Shown: positions 17,001 to 25,985, counted from the first letter of the stretch. The stretch is DNA of 64,000 nucleotides from Viridibacterium sediminicola (GCF_039631295.1 NZ_JBDIVE010000005.1:233298-297297), one strand, 5' to 3'. The notes: a model not told the origin generated them from the letters alone. Numbers and translations: made by a program.

Positions 17001-17668
17001 GATTTTCCGATCTGTTCCAGCGCCAGTTGTGCAGCGGCCTGTTCTGCTGCGCGGCGGCTGTTGCCGCTGGCGCGCACATTCACACCCAGTGTTTCGACGA
17101 CGCAGGCAATCACGAATTCCTGCTCGTGCGCTGCGCCGCGCGTCTCGACCAGATCATAACGGGGAAGATTCAGGCGCCGCGCCTGCAGCAGTTCCTGCAG
17201 CGCCGTCTTCGGGTCCTTGAGACTGCGCTGCGGGTCGAAATCGGCCAGTAAGGGCGCATAGAGCGCTTCGATCACCGCACGCACGGCATCAAAGCCGGCG
17301 TCGAGAAAGATCGCACCAAACAGCGCTTCGGTCGCATCGGCGAGGATCGAGGGACGGCGCGGGCCGCCGCTCTTGAGTTCGCCCTCGCCCAGGCGCAACT
17401 CGGCCCCCACAGCGAGGCTTTCGGCAATGCGCTGCAAGGCGTCCTGGCGCACCAGCTGGGCGCGCAAGCGTGACAGCTCGCCCTCGCGCAGCTGGCCAAA
17501 GCGCTCGAACAGCAACATGGCGACCACCATGTTGAGAATGGAGTCGCCGAGAAACTCGAAACGCTCGTTGTGATCGGCGCTGAAGCTGCGATGCGTCAGC
17601 GCCTGTTGCAGGAGACGCAACTGACGGAAGCGATAATTCAGCCCTTGCTGCAGGGAATCAAGACTCAC
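16997..17668 (-). CDS. rnc: Ribonuclease III
   Basis: A 223-aa double-strand-specific endoribonuclease for rRNA and mRNA processing. The RNase III signature is HNERFEFLGDSILN (residues about 34-47), the second catalytic cluster is ADATEALFGAIFLD, and a dsRNA-binding domain occupies the C-terminal 70 residues (DPKTALQELLQARR to AAEQAAAQLALEQIG). Start is GTG at 17668. It lies between the DUF4845 gene and era. Confidence 0.95.
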   Translation of the reverse strand: MSLDSLQQGLNYRFRQLRLLQQALTHRSFSADHNERFEFLGDSILNMVVAMLLFERFGQLREGELSRLRAQLVRQDALQRIAESLAVGAELRLGEGELKSGGPRRPSILADATEALFGAIFLDAGFDAVRAVIEALYAPLLADFDPQRSLKDPKTALQELLQARRLNLPRYDLVETRGAAHEQEFVIACVVETLGVNVRASGNSRRAAEQAAAQLALEQIGKS

Positions 17669-17685
17669 TTGAACTCACTTTGAGC

Positions 17686-18066
17686 TCATTTGCCGGCGCC
17701 GGTCGTACCGTCCGAAGCCACCGAGAACTCGAACACCAGACTGACATTGGCAAACAGCGCCACACGACGCTCGTAATCGACGGAGAGTACGACATGGCCA
17801 TTTTCCTTGGTCACGACGATGCTCTGGGCATCCACCGAGGAGATGTCATCGATCTGCGCGTACTTGTAGAAGGCAGCGCGAAAGGCCGCAGCCGGCTGCT
17901 GCGCATCGACACGTTCGATGATGCCGCTGAAGGCCTTCTTGATCGCCAGGTATTCCGTGAACACGGGCACCAGCTTGAGCGCGAGGATCAGCGCGGCGGC
18001 AATGAACGCGCCGACGATCAGCGTGGAAATGATGCTCAAGCCATGTTGTCGATGACGCGCACGCAT
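17686..18066 (-). CDS. DUF4845 membrane protein
   Basis: A 126-aa protein with one N-terminal membrane helix (LSIISTLIVGAFIAAALILALKL split around residues 10-32) that resembles a type IV pilin-like N-terminus, then a small soluble domain. DUF4845 proteins are found between lepB and rnc throughout Betaproteobacteria; function unknown. The ATG at 18066 is chosen because AGGAGG lies 7 nt before it; an in-frame start 27 bp upstream has none. The gene starts 27 bp after the lepB stop. Confidence 0.85.
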   Translation of the reverse strand: MRARHRQHGLSIISTLIVGAFIAAALILALKLVPVFTEYLAIKKAFSGIIERVDAQQPAAAFRAAFYKYAQIDDISSVDAQSIVVTKENGHVVLSVDYERRVALFANVSLVFEFSVASDGTTGAGK

Positions 18067-18093
18067 GGAAAAACCTCCTCGTTGCCGAATCAC

Positions 18094-18900
18094 TTACTTG
18101 AACCCGCCGATCCGATCAAAGCTCACGCCCTTGGGGAAAGGCAGGATGTTGTCGATGTGGAACCAGATGAAAAACGCCTTGCCCACTATATTCTCATCCG
18201 GCACAAAACCCCATACACGCGAGTCGGCACTATTGTCCCGATTATCGCCCATGGCGAAGTAATGCCCCGCCGGCACCGTGCAGATCAGGCCCTTGGCCGA
18301 GCGCACGCAGTTCTCGCTGAAAGGATGCGGAATGCTGCCCGGCTCATCGCTGCGATCCGGGTTATTGAGAATGTCATGGGTGACATCGCCGAGCTTCTCG
18401 GTCAGGCGCGTCTCGGCATCGATGCCCTGCACGTATTCGCCAACCGGCGTCACCGGCACGTCGACCCCATTCACGGTCAGGCGCTTGTTGATGTACTCGA
18501 TCTTGTCGCCGGGCAAGCCCACCACGCGCTTGATGTAGTCCTGGCTAGGGTCCTGCGGATAGCGGAAGACGAAGACATCGCCGCGCTGCGGGCTGCCGAC
18601 CTCGATGATCTTCTTGTTGATCACCGGCAGACGCACCCCGTACTGGTACTTGTTCACGAGGATGAAGTCACCAATCTGCAGGGTCGGGATCATCGAGCCC
18701 GAGGGAATGCGGAAAGGCTCGACGAGGAAGGAGCGCAGCAGGAAGATCGGCAGGATCACCGTGAAGAAACTGGCACCGTACTCGACCCACCAGGGATCAG
18801 GCGCGCCCTTGGGGCGCAGCTTGCGTGCCTTGAAGACATCGTAAAACCACAGCACGCCGGTCACCACCGACAGCACAAACAGGATCAGAGCAAAATCCAC
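18094..18900 (-). CDS. lepB: Signal peptidase I
   Basis: A 268-aa inner-membrane protease that removes signal peptides from Sec and Tat substrates. Two N-terminal membrane helices flank a basic loop. The catalytic Ser is in IPSGSMIPTL, the general-base Lys in DYIKRVVGLPGDKIEY, and box E is GDNRDNSADSRVWG. Full length. It lies 67 bp after lepA in the conserved lepA-lepB-rnc order. Confidence 0.95.
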   Translation of the reverse strand: MDFALILFVLSVVTGVLWFYDVFKARKLRPKGAPDPWWVEYGASFFTVILPIFLLRSFLVEPFRIPSGSMIPTLQIGDFILVNKYQYGVRLPVINKKIIEVGSPQRGDVFVFRYPQDPSQDYIKRVVGLPGDKIEYINKRLTVNGVDVPVTPVGEYVQGIDAETRLTEKLGDVTHDILNNPDRSDEPGSIPHPFSENCVRSAKGLICTVPAGHYFAMGDNRDNSADSRVWGFVPDENIVGKAFFIWFHIDNILPFPKGVSFDRIGGFK

Positions 18901-18967
18901 GCAGACCTCGAATATAGGGGTTGGGCTTGTTCAGCCACGCTGATGGCCAGGGTTTGGGCGCCCTGAC

Positions 18968-20764
18968 CTACTTGCCATCCGTCACGCGCAGAACCGCCAG
19001 GAAGGCTTCTTGCGGGATCTCCACATTGCCCACCTGCTTCATGCGCTTCTTGCCTTCTTTCTGCTTTTCCAGCAGCTTCTTCTTGCGCGAGATGTCGCCG
19101 CCATAACACTTGGCCAGCACGTTCTTGCGCAGCGCCTTGATCGTCTCGCGCGAGATGATGTTGGCACCGATTGCTGCCTGAATCGCCACGTCGAACATCT
19201 GCCGCGGGATCAGTTCGCGCAGCTTGGAGGCCAGTTCGCGACCACGGTACACCGCATTCTCACGGTGCACGATGACAGACAAGGCATCGACCTTTTCACC
19301 GCTGACCAGCAGATCGAGCTTGACCACATCGGCCGCGCGGTACTCCTTGAATTCGTAATCGAGCGAGGCGTAGCCGCGTGACACCGACTTGAGACGGTCG
19401 AAGAAGTCCATCACCACTTCGGCCATCGGCATCTCGTAGATCAGCTTCACCTGACGGCCGTGGTAATGCATGTCGACCTGGTTGCCGCGCTTTTGATTAC
19501 AGAGGGTGATGACAGTTCCCACGTAGTCCTGCGGCACGAAAATCGTGGCGGTGATGATCGGCTCGCGGATCTCGGCGATCTTGCCCAGGTCCGGCAGCTT
19601 GGAGGGATTCTCGATCTGGATCACATCGCCGTTGTTCATCACCACTTCATACACCACGGTCGGTGCCGTAGTGATGAGATCCATGTCGAATTCGCGCTCC
19701 AGGCGCTCCTGCACGATCTCCATGTGCAACAGGCCAAGGAAGCCGCAGCGGAAACCGAAGCCCAGCGCTTGTGAGACTTCCGGCTCGTATTGCAGCGAGG
19801 CGTCATTGAGGCGCAGCTTTTCCAGCGAATCGCGCAGCTGGTCGTATTCGCTGGACTCCACCGGGTAGAGACCGGCGAACACCTGCGGCTTGATTTCCTT
19901 GAAGCCATCGAGCGCGGCCGCAGCCGGCTTGCCGGCCAGGGTGATGGTATCGCCCACCTTGGCGGCCTTGAGTTCCTTGATGCCGGCAATCACGAAGCCG
20001 ACCTGACCGGCCGACAGCGATTCACGCGAAATCGACTTCGGCGTGAACACGCCAACCTGCTCGCACAAATACTGCGAACCGGTGCTCATGAAGAGGATCT
20101 TGTCCTTGGGGCGCAGCACGCCGTCGACGACGCGCACCAGCATCACCACGCCGACATAGTTATCGAACCAGGAATCGATGATCAGCGCCTTCAGCGGCGC
20201 CGTCGGATCGCCCTTGGGCGGCGGCATGCGCGTGATCACCGCTTCGAGGATCTCGTCGATGCCCATGCCGGTCTTGGCCGAACAGGGAATCGCGTCGGTC
20301 GCGTCGATGCCGATCACGTCCTCGATCTCCTGCCGGGCGGTGTCCGGATCGGCCGAAGGCAGGTCCATCTTGTTGAGCACCGGCACCACTTCGACGTTCT
20401 GTTCGAGCGCGGTGTAGCAATTGGCCACCGTCTGCGCTTCCACGCCTTGCGAAGCATCAACGACCAGCAGCGCGCCCTCGCAGGCGGCCAGCGAACGGCT
20501 CACTTCGTACGAGAAGTCGACGTGTCCGGGCGTGTCGATGAGGTTGAAGTTGTACTTCTGCCCATCCTTGGCGATGTAGGTCAGGGCTGCGGTCTGCGCC
20601 TTGATGGTGATGCCGCGCTCGCGCTCCAGATCCATGGAGTCAAGCACCTGCGCTTCCATCTCGCGGTCGGAGAGGCCGCCACAACGCTGGATGATGCGAT
20701 CAGCCAGCGTGGATTTGCCGTGATCGATGTGGGCGATGATCGAGAAATTGCGTATGAGCTGCAT
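18968..20764 (-). CDS. lepA: Elongation factor 4 (LepA), back-translocating ribosomal GTPase
   Basis: A 598-aa translational GTPase. Motifs: AHIDHGKSTLADRI (P-loop), RGITIKAQ (switch I), DTPGHVDFSYEVSRS (switch II), NKMDLPSAD and SAKTGMG. The C-terminal LepA-specific domain ends ISRKKKLLEKQKEGKKRMK. Normal length. It heads the lepA-lepB-rnc-era run. In most Betaproteobacteria degP/mucD lies directly upstream; here the upstream neighbour is a repeat and then kdpE, with its own promoter-like element in between. Confidence 0.96.
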   Translation of the reverse strand: MQLIRNFSIIAHIDHGKSTLADRIIQRCGGLSDREMEAQVLDSMDLERERGITIKAQTAALTYIAKDGQKYNFNLIDTPGHVDFSYEVSRSLAACEGALLVVDASQGVEAQTVANCYTALEQNVEVVPVLNKMDLPSADPDTARQEIEDVIGIDATDAIPCSAKTGMGIDEILEAVITRMPPPKGDPTAPLKALIIDSWFDNYVGVVMLVRVVDGVLRPKDKILFMSTGSQYLCEQVGVFTPKSISRESLSAGQVGFVIAGIKELKAAKVGDTITLAGKPAAAALDGFKEIKPQVFAGLYPVESSEYDQLRDSLEKLRLNDASLQYEPEVSQALGFGFRCGFLGLLHMEIVQERLEREFDMDLITTAPTVVYEVVMNNGDVIQIENPSKLPDLGKIAEIREPIITATIFVPQDYVGTVITLCNQKRGNQVDMHYHGRQVKLIYEMPMAEVVMDFFDRLKSVSRGYASLDYEFKEYRAADVVKLDLLVSGEKVDALSVIVHRENAVYRGRELASKLRELIPRQMFDVAIQAAIGANIISRETIKALRKNVLAKCYGGDISRKKKLLEKQKEGKKRMKQVGNVEIPQEAFLAVLRVTDGK

Positions 20765-20775
20765 GCGAACATGAC

Positions 20776-20832
20776 GAAGGGCGCCGCAGCACCCTTCTGA
20801 TTTGCCTGTAAATTGCGCGACCGGCGATTATA
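20776..20832 (-). promoter_or_regulatory. lepA promoter-like -10 box and leader stem-loop
   Basis: On the minus strand a perfect TATAAT lies at 20827-20832; no good -35 stands at 16-18 bp, so an activator or alternative contact is possible. The predicted leader then forms a 9-bp stem (GAAGGGTGC/GCGCCCTTC, 20776-20797, four-base loop) 11 nt before the lepA ATG. No Shine-Dalgarno is visible between hairpin and start. Confidence 0.45.
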
Positions 20833-20939
20833 GCCGAGTCCGGCGACTGTCCCTAATGTCAGCGGATCGGCAGTTTCCAGAGGCCGTTGATGAGCTTTAC
20901 GCGCAACGCGGTCAATAAAAGCTGAGCCCTGCGGGCGCT

Positions 20940-21061
20940 GACGCAAAGGGCGCGAAGAACAGCAAAACAAGGTCCGCGAAGGACAATCGAACCAGGGAAG
21001 CGTGGAACAAGTTATCAGCTTTCCTTTGCGGACCTTCGTCTTTCTCCGCGTCCTTTGCGTC
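20940..21061. repeat. Dispersed palindromic repeat, copy 3, in the lepA-kdpE gap
   Basis: Within a 350-bp gap without genes (20765-21114), GACGCAAAGGGCGCGAAG and AAGGTCCGCGAAGGA form one arm, and CCTTTGCGGACCTT with CGTCCTTTGCG the other, around a loop of about 35 bp. It marks the border between the housekeeping lepA run and the accessory kdp block. The rest of the gap is the lepA leader. Confidence 0.8.
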
Positions 21062-21114
21062 CCAAAGCGATGGCAATTGACATTTCATGCGCGAAAAACA
21101 CTGCGAGCATGCCC

Positions 21115-21801
21115 TCAGCTCATCAAGCGATAGCCCACGCCGGTCTCGGTGAGCAGGTGGCGCGGCTGCGAGGGGTCTTGTTCGAGCTTGTCACGCAGCT
21201 GCTTCATGTAGATGCGCAGGTAGTGGCTGCGCTCGGCGTAGCCCGGCCCCCAGGCATCGAGCAGCAGCTGACGGTGGGTCAGCACGCGGCCGTGGCTGCG
21301 GATCAGCGCCGTCAGCAGGCGGTATTCGATCGGCGTCAGGTGCACCACCTGCCCGGCCCGGCTGACCAGGCGCTGCGCCACATCGACTTCAACTTCGCCG
21401 AAGCGGAACACCGGCTCCGCCTCCAGCCCGGCACGTGCGGCGCGGCGCAGCTGGGCGCGCACACGCGCCAGCAGCTCGGGCACGCCAAAGGGTTTGACCA
21501 GATAATCATCCGCGCCAGCATCCAGCGCGGCGACTTTCTCTTCCTCGCGGCTGCGCGCCGAGAGCACGATGATCGGCAGCTGCGACCAGGTGCGCACTTC
21601 GCTGATCAGGCTGCGGCCATCGCCATCGGGCAGACCCAGATCGAGGATCAGCAGATTCGGCTGTCGCGTGCCGGCCTCGATCAGCCCGCGCGCGACCGTA
21701 TCGGCTTCGAAGACTTCGCAGCCCTCGTCTTCGAGCGCGCTGCGCACGAAGCGGCGGATCAGCGGATCGTCTTCAACCATCAATACGCGTGGTTTGTTCA
21801 T
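21115..21801 (-). CDS. kdpE: KdpE response regulator of the potassium-transport operon
   Basis: A 228-aa OmpR-type regulator: receiver domain with VEDDPLIRR and phosphoacceptor in LLILDLGLPDGDG, Lys in DDYLVKPFGVPEL, and a winged-helix DNA-binding domain (VHLTPIEYRLLTALIRSHG, THRQLLLDAWG, RHLLTETGVGYRL). It is activated by KdpD and turns on kdpFABC when potassium is limiting. It overlaps kdpD by 4 bp. Candidate binding boxes lie at 30730-30778. Confidence 0.95.
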   Translation of the reverse strand: MNKPRVLMVEDDPLIRRFVRSALEDEGCEVFEADTVARGLIEAGTRQPNLLILDLGLPDGDGRSLISEVRTWSQLPIIVLSARSREEEKVAALDAGADDYLVKPFGVPELLARVRAQLRRAARAGLEAEPVFRFGEVEVDVAQRLVSRAGQVVHLTPIEYRLLTALIRSHGRVLTHRQLLLDAWGPGYAERSHYLRIYMKQLRDKLEQDPSQPRHLLTETGVGYRLMS

Positions 21802-24491
21802 GCGAGTTCGGCCGGATCAGTGAAAGGCGCCTGCCCCAGCGGCAGGCTGAAGACGAAACGCGCGCCGCCGCTGGCGGCGCGCTCGGCGTGGATATGGCCA
21901 CCATGAGCTTGCACGATGGCGCGGCAGATCGCCAGCCCCAGGCCGGCGCCGGGCTGCGCCGATTCGCTGTGGCCGCGTTCGAACTTGGCAAACAGGCGCT
22001 CTTCCGCGCCCGCCGGCAGGCCCGGCCCATTGTCTTCAAGGCTCACCTGCAGCGCAGCGCCCACGCAGGCGGCGCGCAGCGTGATCTGCGTGCCCGGCGG
22101 CGTGTGGCGGGCCGCATTGTCGAGCAGATTGACGAGCACGCGCTCGATCAGCACCGGGTCGAATTCGCACAGCGGCAAGTCGGCCGCCAGCTCGGTGCGC
22201 ACGACATGGCCCGCCAGCGCTTCGCCCAGCTGGCGCAAGGCGGTGCCGACCACTTCCTCGATCGCGCACCAGTCGCGGCGCAGGCTCACGCGGCCGCTCT
22301 GCAGGCGCGCCATGTCGAGCAGATTGGTGACCAGTTCGACGAGGCGCCGCGCCGTATCGCGGATCGACAGAATCTGGCTGCGCGCATCCAAAGGCCAGTC
22401 GGGCTTGGCGGCCAGGGTTTCAGCGCTGCCGATGAGGCCGGTCAGCGGCGTGCGCAGATCGTGCGAAATCGCCGACAGCAGCGAATTGCGCAGACGCTCC
22501 GATTCCATGTCGAGCAAGGCGTCCTGCGCCACCTCGATGTAATGCACACGTTCGAGCGCCTGGGCGATCTGCGCGGCGCAGCTTTCCAGCTGGCGCAGCT
22601 GTTCGGGCTCATCGAGCCAGACTGCCTGCCCTTCAGCAGGCAAAACGCCGAGCACGCCGCGCGTGCGCATCGGTGCGCGCAAGGGCTGGTAATGCGCGCG
22701 CGCTGCAGGCAAGGTCGCGGTGCCCAGACCGGCAGCCTGATCGTGGTCGAACACCCACTGCGCCACCGCCAGATCGGCAAAGCCGCCGGCCTGCGTGCTG
22801 TCCACCGGCACATGCGGATCACGCACGCAGCCCTGGCTGTCCGGCAACAGGAGCACCACGCTGGCGCCGAACATGCCGGACAGGCGCTGCTGGGCGATGT
22901 CGATGATCTGCTCGCTGGATAAGGCCGCCGACAGCGCCTGCAACAACTCGGACTGCGCCCGCGAACGCTGCTCGCGGGCCGCCGCGCTGATCGCCTCGAA
23001 CTTGAGCTTGGCGGCGAGCTGGCCGATCAGCAAGGCGACCGCCAGCATCAGCGCGAAGGTGAATAGATACTGCGTGTCGCCCACCGAGAAACTCAGGCGC
23101 GGCGGCACGAAGAAAAAGTCGAAGGCGAGCACCGACACAAAGGCGGCGAAAGCGCCGGGTCCGCGCCCGAAGCGCAGCGCCACGGCAACCACGGCGAGCA
23201 GGAACAGCATCACCACGTTGGCCAGATCGAAGACCGACAGCAGCAAGGCCGCCAGCGCCGTGGTCAGCGCGCAGGCCAGCAGCGCCCAGACATAGCTCTG
23301 CCAGACCAGGCTTGGGCGGCGCACGGCGGGCTCGGCGACCGGCGCCTCTTCCTCGGGCAGGCCGACCACCACCACTTCGAGTTCGTGCGGCAAGCTGCTC
23401 ACGCGATCGAGCAGCGAGGGTCGCCACAGGCGCTGCAGGGCATTGCGCCGCGCCCGGCCGAGCACCAGCTTGCCGGCGTTGCGATCCCGCGCGAAGCGGA
23501 TCAGCGCTGCGCCGGCCTCCGGCGCCGCCAGGGTGCAGGTTTCGGCGCCCAGCGACGCGGCCAGCTTGAGCGCGCGCTGCCGGCGTGCGCGGCGCATCGC
23601 CGATTCCGCGCTCATCTCCGGCGTCTCGACGCTCAGCGCGATCCACTCCGCCTGCAAGCGGCTGGCCATGCGCGCCGCCACCCGCACCAGGGTTTCGTTG
23701 CCGGCGCCCGGCCCGATGCAGACGATCAGCCGCTCCTGCGTCTGCCAGACCGCGTCGATCGAACGGTCCGCCCGGTAGGCGCGCATCTGCGCATCGACGC
23801 GGTCCGCCGTGCGCCGCAAGGCCAGCTCGCGCAAGGCAATCAGGTTGCCGGTGCGGAAGAAGTTGCGGGCGGCGCGCTCGGCCGCTTCCGGCATATACAC
23901 CTTGCCGGCCTTGAGCCGCGCCTGCAGCTCGGCCGGCGGCAAATCGACCAGGGCGACTTCGTCGGCGGCCTCGAATACCTGATCCGGCAGCGTCTCCTGG
24001 ACACGGATGCCGGTGATGCCGCCGACCACGTCGTTGAGGCTTTCGAGGTGCTGCACATTGAGCGCCGAATACACATCGATGCCCGCCGCGAGCAGTTCTT
24101 CGACGTCTTGCCAGCGTTTGCGATGGCGACTGCCATCAAGATTGGTATGCGCCAGTTCATCGACGACGATCAGCTGCGGCCGCGCCGCCAGCGCCGCATC
24201 GAGGTCGAATTCGCCGAGCAGCTTGCCGTGGTAAGGGATCTGCCGGCGCGGCAGCACCGGCAAGCCGTCGAGCAAGGCCGCCGTCTCGGCGCGCCCGTGC
24301 GTCTCGACCAGGCCGATCAGCACGCGAACGCCCTCGCCCTGCGCCTGCCGTGCGGCGCTGAGCATGGCGTAGGTCTTGCCGACGCCAGCACAGGCGCCGA
24401 AGAAGATCTTCAGGCGGCCGCGTGCGGACTGCTCGCGCGCCAGCTCGGCGAGCAGCTTGTCCGGATCGGGACGTTCAAGGGGGCCAGCCAT
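21798..24491 (-). CDS. kdpD: KdpD potassium/turgor sensor histidine kinase
   Basis: An 897-aa membrane kinase. Order of parts: KdpD domain with Walker A (FFGACAGVGKTYAML), a UspA-like domain (residues about 240-360), four membrane helices (about 405-505), a GAF-like segment, HisKA (LLSAISHDLRTPLTGLIG) and HATPase (NLLDNAARHTPPGTQI, DNGPGLP, GAGLGLAICRAIVQAHGG). The ATG at 24491 is chosen over a GTG 39 bp upstream because MAGPLERPDPDKLL aligns with the E. coli N-terminus. It begins one base after the CorA-like gene ends, so it is part of one long kdp transcript. Confidence 0.95.
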   Translation of the reverse strand: MAGPLERPDPDKLLAELAREQSARGRLKIFFGACAGVGKTYAMLSAARQAQGEGVRVLIGLVETHGRAETAALLDGLPVLPRRQIPYHGKLLGEFDLDAALAARPQLIVVDELAHTNLDGSRHRKRWQDVEELLAAGIDVYSALNVQHLESLNDVVGGITGIRVQETLPDQVFEAADEVALVDLPPAELQARLKAGKVYMPEAAERAARNFFRTGNLIALRELALRRTADRVDAQMRAYRADRSIDAVWQTQERLIVCIGPGAGNETLVRVAARMASRLQAEWIALSVETPEMSAESAMRRARRQRALKLAASLGAETCTLAAPEAGAALIRFARDRNAGKLVLGRARRNALQRLWRPSLLDRVSSLPHELEVVVVGLPEEEAPVAEPAVRRPSLVWQSYVWALLACALTTALAALLLSVFDLANVVMLFLLAVVAVALRFGRGPGAFAAFVSVLAFDFFFVPPRLSFSVGDTQYLFTFALMLAVALLIGQLAAKLKFEAISAAAREQRSRAQSELLQALSAALSSEQIIDIAQQRLSGMFGASVVLLLPDSQGCVRDPHVPVDSTQAGGFADLAVAQWVFDHDQAAGLGTATLPAARAHYQPLRAPMRTRGVLGVLPAEGQAVWLDEPEQLRQLESCAAQIAQALERVHYIEVAQDALLDMESERLRNSLLSAISHDLRTPLTGLIGSAETLAAKPDWPLDARSQILSIRDTARRLVELVTNLLDMARLQSGRVSLRRDWCAIEEVVGTALRQLGEALAGHVVRTELAADLPLCEFDPVLIERVLVNLLDNAARHTPPGTQITLRAACVGAALQVSLEDNGPGLPAGAEERLFAKFERGHSESAQPGAGLGLAICRAIVQAHGGHIHAERAASGGARFVFSLPLGQAPFTDPAELA

Positions 24492-24492
24492 G

Positions 24493-25470
24493 CTATCTGT
24501 GGCGCCCGTTGGCGTAGCGGTCGATGCCACGCCGCAGCACCACCCACATCAGCCAGCCAAGGAAAGCCATGCCCAGCGTAAAGCCCGAATAGGCCAGCGC
24601 CGGAGGAATGCCCTGGGTCCAGTTGCTGTATTCCGACATGCCGCCAATGCTGGCGATGAGGTTGAGCGGCAGGAAGATCACGCTGATCAGGGTCAGGTTC
24701 TTGAGCAGGACGCTGATGTTGTTGTTGATGATGTTGCCGCGTGCATCCATCAGGCCCGACAACACCTCGCTGTAAATGCTGGCCTGGCGTGCGCACTGCT
24801 GCATGTCCAGGCTGATGTCGTGCAGCGCATCGAGCTGCTCGGCGCTCAGCCTCAGGCGCTGCGCCGAGGCCTTGAGCTTGTTGATGACAGCGGCGTTGGC
24901 TTCGATGCCGTCGATGTAGAAGATCAGGCTCTCGGAGAGTGCAATCATCTGCAGGTAGTAACGGTTCTCCATCGCCACGCTGATCTTGCCACCCAGCTCG
25001 GTGGTGATCTGCTTGATCACCTTGAGGTGGCCCAGGTAGTGATGCACGGTGTGCAGGAGCAGCTTGAGCAGGAGATCGCTGAGCCCGCCCAGCCCGCGGA
25101 ATTCACGGTCGGCAAAGCTGATTTCGTCCTCCGCGGTGACCAGGATCAGCATGTTTTCACGCAGGAAAATGCCCATCGAGGCGACATCAAAACGCAGTTG
25201 CTGATCGAAAGAGACATTCTTCGGCCGCTTCCAGATGATGCAGGTGGTGGAGCCGCTCGTCTCCAAACGCGGAATCTCGTCGGGGTCCAGCGCGGCATCG
25301 ATATCGTAGGCGTCCAGCCCGAGCACGGCCACCAGTTCGTCACGCTCTTCAGCGCTGGGTCGTGCATAAACGTGGATCAGCGCCTCATGCTCAGCCGGTA
25401 GCGGCTGGCCAGCCGTCGCCGGTGTGAGCAGGCGGACTTCGCCATCAATCAGCGCGTAGGCTGCTTTCAT
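24493..25470 (-). CDS. CorA-family divalent-cation transporter-like protein with GMS motif
   Basis: A 325-aa protein with the CorA plan: an acidic alpha/beta N-terminal domain, long helices (residues about 140-255) and two C-terminal membrane helices (LISVIFLPLNLIASIGG and the FTLGMAFLGWLMWVV region). The pore signature, normally GMN, reads GGMSEYSNW. GMN is required for magnesium transport in studied CorA proteins, so ion choice or function may differ here. Start at 25470 has AAGGAG 9 nt upstream. It sits between kdpC and kdpD, overlapping the 69-aa gene by 26 bp and nearly touching kdpD, which implies co-expression with potassium uptake. Confidence 0.8.
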   Translation of the reverse strand: MKAAYALIDGEVRLLTPATAGQPLPAEHEALIHVYARPSAEERDELVAVLGLDAYDIDAALDPDEIPRLETSGSTTCIIWKRPKNVSFDQQLRFDVASMGIFLRENMLILVTAEDEISFADREFRGLGGLSDLLLKLLLHTVHHYLGHLKVIKQITTELGGKISVAMENRYYLQMIALSESLIFYIDGIEANAAVINKLKASAQRLRLSAEQLDALHDISLDMQQCARQASIYSEVLSGLMDARGNIINNNISVLLKNLTLISVIFLPLNLIASIGGMSEYSNWTQGIPPALAYSGFTLGMAFLGWLMWVVLRRGIDRYANGRHR

Positions 25471-25654
25471 TCTGTTTTTCTCCTTTTTCTTCCTGCGCCG
25501 CCTGCATCTGGGCCAGGATGCGTGCGCGGACAATCTGCCGGTAGCGCTGCTTGCAAGCGGGACTGCAGCATAAAGGATGTCCGTAGGCAAAGGGCTGTTG
25601 CCCGGCGCTGATCAGGTGCGCCGTGCCACACACCGGACAAATGTGCAGCGGCAT
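25445..25654 (-). CDS. Small zinc-ribbon-like protein inside the kdp operon (69 aa)
   Basis: Begins MPLHICPVCGTAHL and continues HPLCCSPACKQRYRQ, giving a CxxC...CxxxC pattern similar to FCS/MYM-type zinc knuckles, then a charged helix (EEKGEKQNESS). Function unknown. It starts 3 bp after the 99-aa gene and overlaps the CorA-like gene by 26 bp, so its translation is likely coupled. No strong ribosome site of its own. Confidence 0.6.
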   Translation of the reverse strand: MPLHICPVCGTAHLISAGQQPFAYGHPLCCSPACKQRYRQIVRARILAQMQAAQEEKGEKQNESSLRAD

Positions 25655-25657
25655 TGC

Positions 25658-25957
25658 TCAGAGCAGACGCTCGGCAAAACGCGCCAGGCTGGGGGCGCCT
25701 TCGGCCGCCGCGGGCGACACCAGCACGATCTCGCGGCCCGGCACGCTGCCCAGCGACAGCGCCAGACGCAACGCGCCGCCGGCCACCGCCAGGCGCACCG
25801 GCAAGGCGCCACGGCTGACGAAATGCCGCAAAGCATCGAGACCCTTGCCATCGCCGGCCACATCCAGCGCTTCGAGCAAATGCCCGGCCTGTCGCGCTAC
25901 CGCCTTGATCTGGCCCTGCTCGCGGCTGATGCCGATACACACCACAGATTGATTCAT
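25658..25957 (-). CDS. Hypothetical protein inside the kdp operon (99 aa)
   Basis: A 99-aa protein from ATG 25957, which has AGGTGG 5 nt upstream. It starts MNQSVVCIGISREQGQ and ends PSLARFAERLL. The strand-helix pattern (VVCIGIS, a GLDALRHFV helix, LPVRLAVAGGALRLALSL, EIVLVSPAAA) loosely recalls the N-terminal RNase H-like half of IS110-type transposases, but the catalytic acidic residues are not evident and this is only a fold-level impression. It lies 28 bp after kdpC and just before the zinc-ribbon gene. No known family is recognised with confidence. Confidence 0.6.
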   Translation of the reverse strand: MNQSVVCIGISREQGQIKAVARQAGHLLEALDVAGDGKGLDALRHFVSRGALPVRLAVAGGALRLALSLGSVPGREIVLVSPAAAEGAPSLARFAERLL

Positions 25958-25985
25958 TGCTGCCACCTGTCTTTCGGGAGTTTGT

